This document shows, piece by piece, positions 58,380-64,000 of a stretch of 64,000 bases of DNA. A program made the position numbers and the translations under genes. The notes beneath the pieces were generated by a model. It did not search any database. It saw nothing but the letters and a program-made list of their open reading frames with translations, and was not told the DNA's origin. Origin of the DNA: Azolla caroliniana (Eukaryota; Polypodiophyta). Where the stretch lies: the NCBI GenBank assembly GCA_043228905.1, contig JBHGNT010000016.1:18972001-19036000 (forward strand). Direction: 5' to 3'. Each line of letters begins with the position of its first letter. Position 1 is the stretch's first letter.

Positions 58380-61094
58380 TCATGCCGATGAAGACTTGGC
58401 AGCACTAATCACAATGGAGTCTGGAATTTTTCCTTCTGGGCAAAACTCCTCTGCAGCCGTCGACCACACATTTGCAATTCTCTCTGCATATCCAACCTGC
58501 AGAAAAAAGTGTGGCATCTCATTAATAAAGTGTACTGAACGTCAAATTCTCTACTATAAACGGACAATGAGGAACTCCTTCCGAAACTCGAGTCAAAGCA
58601 ATGAGCGAGTATACTACAATTCTGAAGGAGGAAAGTATTCAACAAGATCGTCATGTCACCAAGATGTCAATGGGCACACAATCTCAGATTCCAGCAATAT
58701 ATGCAATCCAAAGGTCTCATGAAGAGCCAAGAAATAGCATTTGGTCGCACATCAAGAACAAGTTCTAGTCACCATTTTCAACACCAAAATCAAGGCCCGT
58801 ATCGCTTGAATTAGATACATTTTAAGTCCCATAGGCTATCTATACTCGTGAAATAGATAATCATGTAACGTTGCTAGTTGCAAACCTGATTATGGATAAA
58901 TCCCTTGAGCATTTCCATGAAATCTCGCCGTCTGCCAGAGTCGAAACGCTCCAGTTCAGTTCTATTAACTTCCTGCAATGTTGACCAGAATTGGAAATTA
59001 CTCGAAACCCTAATGCAGAACAACATTCTCTAGAAAGACAGGAAGATACTTTTATGTCTTTGAAGAAGCCAAAATGGCCTATGAGTCCAAATGTGGTGTT
59101 GCAACTTAAAATATTGCCTTATCTTTCTCAATAACGATCATTATGATATCCTCTTTCTTATGCCAAAATGGAATTCTGTTTCAACTCAATGAAACTGTAC
59201 ACGCTAATGAAGAAACAAGACGAAAACATATGTTACAAACAAAATTTACCTTAATACGTTCATACTCTGCCGTGGCACTATCTCGTGACTCTTCCATTGT
59301 CATAAGTGCCTCTTTGAGTTCTTCTATTTTACGGTTCCTTGTCTTATCACCTCCAAATACTTTGGAGGATGCCACCATAAGCTTTTCAATTCTAGTATTT
59401 AGTGAAGAAATCTCAGTGGCCAACGTTTGCACAGTTAGCAAGGCTGTCGAACGCTCATTGAAGGCTGTATTAACAGAGTGCATGAGATTGAAATACTCAT
59501 GAAGGTGATCCTGTGCAAAACACAAAAGAGCATACTCTCAGCTTGAAATTATCACTTCCAATGCATGCCCGTAATCATTTTAAAGATATCATTCAACATC
59601 ATTCTTATTGACAAGTTCCAGATGAGAGGAGGGTAAACGGATAGAGTACCAAATGTTTGATCGTTTGGGCATTTGACTCTTGACAAAACCGGCTAGCTTT
59701 GACAGCTGCAGTGGCGATTCGTTTTGCATCAGCTGCATGAGTTCTTTGTGTGTTAAATACAGCTTCTTCAGACTCGAACTTAGCAATCTTTGTAAAAGTT
59801 AGCCCAATCTCCCCCGTGATTTCGCAAATCTCCTGTTGCGCTTTTATAAGAACCTCTGCCTGCATGAAACCAAAAACCAATAAAAATCTAAGTGGCAAGA
59901 GAATCAATGCGTCATCATTACCTACTGCCCTCAAAGTAGCTAACATGTCAAATACATACAAACAGTGAAGCACCACTCCAACAGAATCTAGCTTACTTTT
60001 TGCGACGCCACATTCAAATATTGATGCAAATCCAGTAATTTTTCTTTCCTTTCAAGAAATGCTCTATCTTCTTCGATTATAGCTGGCCTCACCCCACCCC
60101 ACTCGATGGTGACCGACTGTTTCAACTCTTTAAACAAGCGGACAAGATCTCGACCTCCTTTGGCCGGCTGGGCAACCTCGTGAGGACCTAATATCATGCT
60201 TCCCTCTCCAAAGAGTTGCTTTGGAAGACTTGCAGCGCCATCGAGCATTCTCGACGCGATATCGGTGGTAGGAATCAAAGGAAGCTTTGCTTGCGATTGA
60301 AGAAACAACCTTAGCTCATCACTAAAGCGGATGACTGGATGGTTTGCTAGCCTATACAGGTACTTCTCGAGTGCAGCCCTTCGTTGTTCGATGAAATCCT
60401 CCTTCTGCATGAGGTGGACCTCCACCACGCCCTTATCCGGGCGAGCAGGTATGAAATATCCCCTATAAGATTCTGCCAACCGGTCGGCCAATGTTACCAC
60501 ATCGCGGAAGCGCCTCCGAACCGAGAAATCGTTCCCTTCGAATCGTGGCATGTTAGTTTGCGTAACAATGAGGTATGTGAAGTAGCTATTCCCTCCCGGA
60601 ACAATCGAAGAACCCGCATTATCCAGCACTTTCTGAGGTTGCGAGACGGTGATGACCAAATAATCGGGGAAGGTCGAAGATGCAAACATAGAGCCTGACA
60701 AAGTGGAAGGTAAGGATAAAGGGCTCCCATATTCTCTCGAGCTTCCATTACCAAAACCATTGGCTTCTCCATTACCAGCACCATAGGGAGTATATACTAC
60801 ATCAGCATATGAGGGAGGTTCGACAAACGGAGTCTCTTTAACTACATGCCGAAAGCTTCTCACTGGCGAAGATCTGTAGCTATCTTCGAATCGTTCATGT
60901 TCCTCCTCGAATGTGGGTAATGCATCATCATGATGGGGAGGAGGAGGAGGAGGAGCAGCAGGATCAGCCATGGTATCAGGTGTTTTTTCTGAATAGGTTA
61001 GGTTTTGTTCGATGATGAGGTTCTCCATCCCGTCCTTGGGAGGGAAAAGGCGTGCGTGTAATGGATCCACGTGATCCTCTACTCCCATCATCAT
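58380..61094 (-). CDS. SNX2: Sorting nexin 2-type protein (PX-BAR), 5 exons
   Basis: Retromer-associated nexin that binds PI3P on endosomes and bends membrane. Exons on minus: 61094-59997, 59859-59650, 59510-59250, 58972-58886, 58496-58380. All introns are GT-AG; every coding exon is a multiple of three. Total 590 aa; plant SNX2 proteins are about 575-590. The start is the first of three ATGs (M-M-M-G-V-E); the frame extends upstream only to a TTG. Residues 1-90 are acidic with a P-P-P-P run, then E-P-P-S-Y-A-D-V near 92-99, common to plant SNX2. PX domain about 144-267, with R-R-R-F-R-D 193-198, R-P-D-K 218-221 and R-R-A-A-L-E-K-Y-L near 238. BAR region about 310-590, with A-V-K-A-S-R-F and S-S-K-V-F-G-G-D-K as in the family. 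SNX1/SNX2 partners are needed for function. No frame break. Confidence 0.95.
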
Positions 61095-61502
61095 GGCCTT
61101 GCTTGGGTCTTTCCTCTTCTTTCTTTCTTCTTGTACAGAGAGAGCAACCAAACAGCAGCAGAGATGAAATTCTCTAAGCCGTGTCGTCCTACTCCTCCTT
61201 CAGATCGGATCTAAACAGCAGATATGGGTTGCTATGGCTTTCTAAGTTAAGTTCCTCTGCGGATGATGATGATGATGATGTCTTATTTCCTCATGAATAC
61301 AATTCAGAGAGAAAGATGATCCACCTGTGAAAAGCCCGAAGCCGAAGACCGATCGGTGAATCCAGAAGAAGGTCTGAGAAACCCTACGTTCTCATTTGCT
61401 CGTACACGGAGAGCCTAAAGGGGAAACCCTAAATTTTTGTTGTTTTCTCGCTTAGATTTCAGACCAGAAGCCCTAAACTTCTCCTCCTCGCTGATCTCCT
61501 AA

Positions 61503-61556
61503 GAAACCCTAATTCCTGAGAAACCCTAATTCCTGAGAAACCCTAATTCCTGCTTT
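61503..61556 (+). promoter_or_regulatory. Three tandem telo-boxes upstream of SNX2
   Basis: gaaaccctaattcctga occurs three times in a row (17-bp step). Two further aaaccctaa/aaaccctac words lie at about 61379-61433. They are 290-460 bp upstream of the SNX2 start, probably in the 5' UTR or promoter. Telo-boxes mark many plant promoters active in dividing cells. Confidence 0.65.
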
Positions 61557-61632
61557 CGTTGCCATATGGGAGCGACAAGAAGAAGAGAAAGAGAAAGAGA
61601 AGAGGAAGGAGCTGTCCTTGGCGTGCACGCAC

Positions 61633-61706
61633 ACGTGACTCGGCACGTGGCGCTGCAGCTGTCGACGTGGCAGCCGCGTGGGATGGGGACGTGGCAGCCG
61701 ACGTGG
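61633..61706 (+). promoter_or_regulatory. Cluster of five ACGTG (ABRE/G-box-like) motifs
   Basis: ACGTG occurs at 61633, 61645, 61665, 61689 and 61701, four of them as ACGTGG and two as palindromic CACGTG. The local DNA is strongly GC-rich with repeating gacgtggcagc(c/t) words. Such motifs bind bZIP factors (ABA or light response). It lies about 540-610 bp upstream of SNX2. Confidence 0.6.
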
Positions 61707-61739
61707 CAGTCGCGTGGGCCATTCTGCTTTCGGTTTTGC

Positions 61740-62030
61740 ATATTTATGCGACTACCCCTATTGACATATTTGCAAAAGTTGGCTCCTCAATATTTATAAA
61801 TTATACCTATACCCCTCCCCCCCCTTCTCTTTTTTATGTTCTTTCTAAAGTTTTTATCCCACCCTTCCATTTTGTTTTTTGCTTCTTCTTTTTTTGTTAA
61901 CCAAGGTATTCTACGTTTTGCCCTTACAAAAGCAAAGGAACCAACGAGATAAATTTATTTATTTATTTATTTTCCAAAACAAAAGAACTCCTTGTATTAG
62001 TTATAAAGTTTTTACAACTGTGTGACTGTT

Positions 62031-62078
<48 letters not shown>

Positions 62079-62175
62079 TGGTGAAAACACACAATTATAT
62101 TAATAAATGTGTGTAAAAAACACTACTTACAATGGGTGTGACAATGGAGTATGGTCACCCACTAACTACACTACA
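61740..62175. other. Intergenic with (CT)n microsatellite
   Basis: No gene recognised. A long CT run lies at 62034-62073. The right end (62080-62175) is probably the 3' UTR of the LINE relic that follows on minus. Confidence 0.55.
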
Positions 62176-64000
62176 CTACACGGGTAGTGGAACATGTTGA
62201 ATTGCCAGTAGGCAAGACGAACACTCCACCGAGGAAAGAATTTCCACTTGCTCCAATAAAGAAAATTGCCACATTAGTACTCCCTTCAACTTTCGTAGAT
62301 ATGCTTTCGCTCCATGTCTACCATCAAATACAAAAGCGTTGCGCATATTCCAATTACGACGCAATCCCCAATATCTCAGAAATAGAAAAATGATCCCCAT
62401 ATCTGATTTTGGGTCAACCTGTGTAAATTGTGCAAACACCCACTGTCTAGGTGTCAAATAACACCGTGATAAGACTTGCCAAATTTGAGAAATGTAACTC
62501 CAAATCTGACAAGCAATCGGACATTGTATAAATCGAAGAGTACTATCTTCCATTTGAACAGTGCAAAAAATGCAATTACACTTTGCTAATCCACGACGCT
62601 TTAGAACTAATCCCAAAAGCAATCCTCCAATCAAAACTCTCCAAGTAAAGACCTTTGCTACAAGTGGCAATTTAGAATGTCAACTACGTTGTAAGATCTG
62701 CCACCACCCATGATCAGATTTGTGTATTCTCCATTCTTCTTCAGCCTTAGATGATAACAATCCAAGCGACTCAATAGAGCAATGATACAAAAGATTAGTA
62801 GTCACGTTTGACCCTTTAAACACCAATCAATCCACGGTTGTTCTCCTGTTTGTAGAGGTAAGGGTCCTTACATCAATGGACTATTTTGTAGTTGTTGCCA
62901 AATAAACCCATAATTAGGCGGAATGCGTAAGAATTGCCGCGCTTCAACGAACTCCAAAATTCTTTGAGATGATGCCTCAACTATATCTCCCACCTCTTTG
63001 ACCCCCAAACGAAACAAACGATTACATTGAGAGCGCAATCTCTCCTTTCCTGGCCAACATAATAACCGAGAAGACACGGGCAACTCTTTTTGCAAAGATT
63101 TACAATGCTCTCTACTAGATGATGGTTTCCATACACATAACAAGAGTGCTTCTTGCCATGAGGTAACCAAGTGTTGAACACATGTAGAGGCCGGAATCCT
63201 AAGTGAAACACATCCATTCAGTAATTGCCACCATGAAGCCTTAATTGTTGTCCTCCCATGTGTTAAACCCTTGTTCTCAATGAAATATTGAACAATAGAT
63301 ATCCACGGGTGTGAGTCTGAACACATGTCTTGTAATAATGAAAATCTACGAACCATCATATTCTTAGATAAGTTCAATATTCCAGTTCCTCCCAGCAAAA
63401 TAGAATGCAAAGCCTTCTTTGTCCATGGGAACAATGGCAAGTAATATAATATAATGGGTTCCATAATACATTGTACAACCTTCAAGCGTACATGAAATGG
63501 CCAAGATTGTGACTTCCAATACATGAATGTTACAAATGGTCAATTGATTGATTGGTTGTCTAGTAAGTTGAGGGATAAGTTCATTTCTATTGTTCTCAAT
63601 GAAATATTGAACAATAGATATCCATGGTTGTGAGTCTGAACACATGTCTTGTAATAATGAAAATCTACGAACCATCATATTCTTAGATAAGTTCAATATT
63701 CCAGTTCCTCCCAAGCGCTTAGGGGTTGCAAAATAGAATGCAAAGCCTTCTTTGTCCATGGGAACAATGGCAAGTAATATAATATAATGGGTTCCATAAT
63801 ACATTGTACAACCTTCAAGCGTACATGAAATGGCCAAGATTGTGACTTCCAATACATGAACTTATCCCTCAACTTACTAGACAGCCAATCAATCAATTGA
63901 CCATTTGTAACATTCATTCCTAATGGATAGCCCAAGTGTCGAAAAATAGAGTCTTTCTTCACCACAAATCCTTGCAATCCTAAACGTTCCAAATCCCTTT
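62176..64000 (-). pseudogene. LINE ORF2 C-terminal relic with internal duplication, continues past the window
   Basis: On minus from the right edge: an RT connection region (L-G-Y-P-L-G near 63940, F-M-Y-W-K-S-Q-S-W-P near 63860, then I-L-Y-Y-L-P-L-F-P-W near 63780), a G-G-T-G-I-L-N-L block, W-W-Q-L-L-N-G-C-V near 63230, then a zinc-binding region (C-N-C-I-F-C near 62575, I-Q-C-P-I-A-C-Q-I-W near 62520) and the tail L-R-Y-W-G-L-R-R-N-W-N-M. The open pieces are 63992-63693, 63524-62868 and 62670-62176. The block at 63590-63858 duplicates 63270-63526. Confidence 0.8.
63270..63915. repeat. Direct plus inverted duplication inside the LINE relic
   Basis: 63270-63526 and 63590-63858 are near-identical direct repeats; the second has an extra aagcgcttaggggttgc-type insert. 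The 57-bp spacer 63527-63583 (tgttacaaatggtcaattg...) is the reverse complement of 63859-63915, with one or two changes. The order is therefore A, inverted B, A, B. Confidence 0.88.

Noticed and set aside
61095-61151. Longer SNX2 start giving 19 extra residues
   Set aside because: The extended frame begins at TTG, not ATG; the first ATG is at 61094 and the M-M-G start matches plant SNX2.

Overview
The window is nuclear DNA of a land plant, most likely a flowering plant. The signs are compact multi-exon genes with GT-AG introns, plant-type Ty1/copia and Ty3/gypsy retrotransposons primed by initiator-Met tRNA, plant LINEs, telo-box promoter motifs and a decayed piece of plastid 23S rRNA. The species cannot be named from the sequence alone.

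Four host genes are well supported. A 14-exon gene on + (17671-27214) encodes a mitochondrial-type HslU/ClpY, the AAA+ unfoldase of the bacterial-type HslVU protease. It converges on a 7-exon LSG1 gene on - (29322-33203), a circularly permuted GTPase of 60S ribosome maturation. A tRNA-Ser(GCU) gene lies at 34855-34936. A 5-exon SNX2-type sorting nexin (PX plus BAR) lies on - at 58380-61094, behind a telo-box cluster and an ACGTG cluster. HslU acts in mitochondrial proteolysis, LSG1 in ribosome export and maturation, and SNX2 in endosomal retromer traffic; nothing ties them into one pathway.

The rest is mostly layered mobile DNA. 0-17 kb: a 5'-truncated LINE with a target duplication, a solo LTR, a LINE RT relic split by a copia element that is itself invaded by a second copia element, a 2-kb array of A/T-rich palindromes, GC-rich minisatellites, and a solo LTR inside a 138-bp tandem repeat. 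33-40 kb: short tandem duplications, the plastid 23S fragment, and a minus-strand copia interrupted by a solo LTR with a perfect target duplication. 40.6-45.7 kb: a nearly complete LINE with overlapping ORF1 and ORF2. 45.7-53 kb: a young full-length copia (45775-51258, target duplication AGAGG) inserted into an older, opposite copy of the same family; that copy also carries a heat-shock-element promoter. 53-56 kb: another copia and a gypsy chromodomain tail. 62-64 kb: a LINE relic with a direct plus inverted duplication.

The best leads are the plant HslU gene with a GFHG pore loop, the palindrome array, the heat-shock-type promoter fused into a retroelement relic, and the plastid rRNA insert whose changes are nearly all C-to-T type. 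All coordinates and splice sites come from reading by eye against remembered family sequences; no database search was run.
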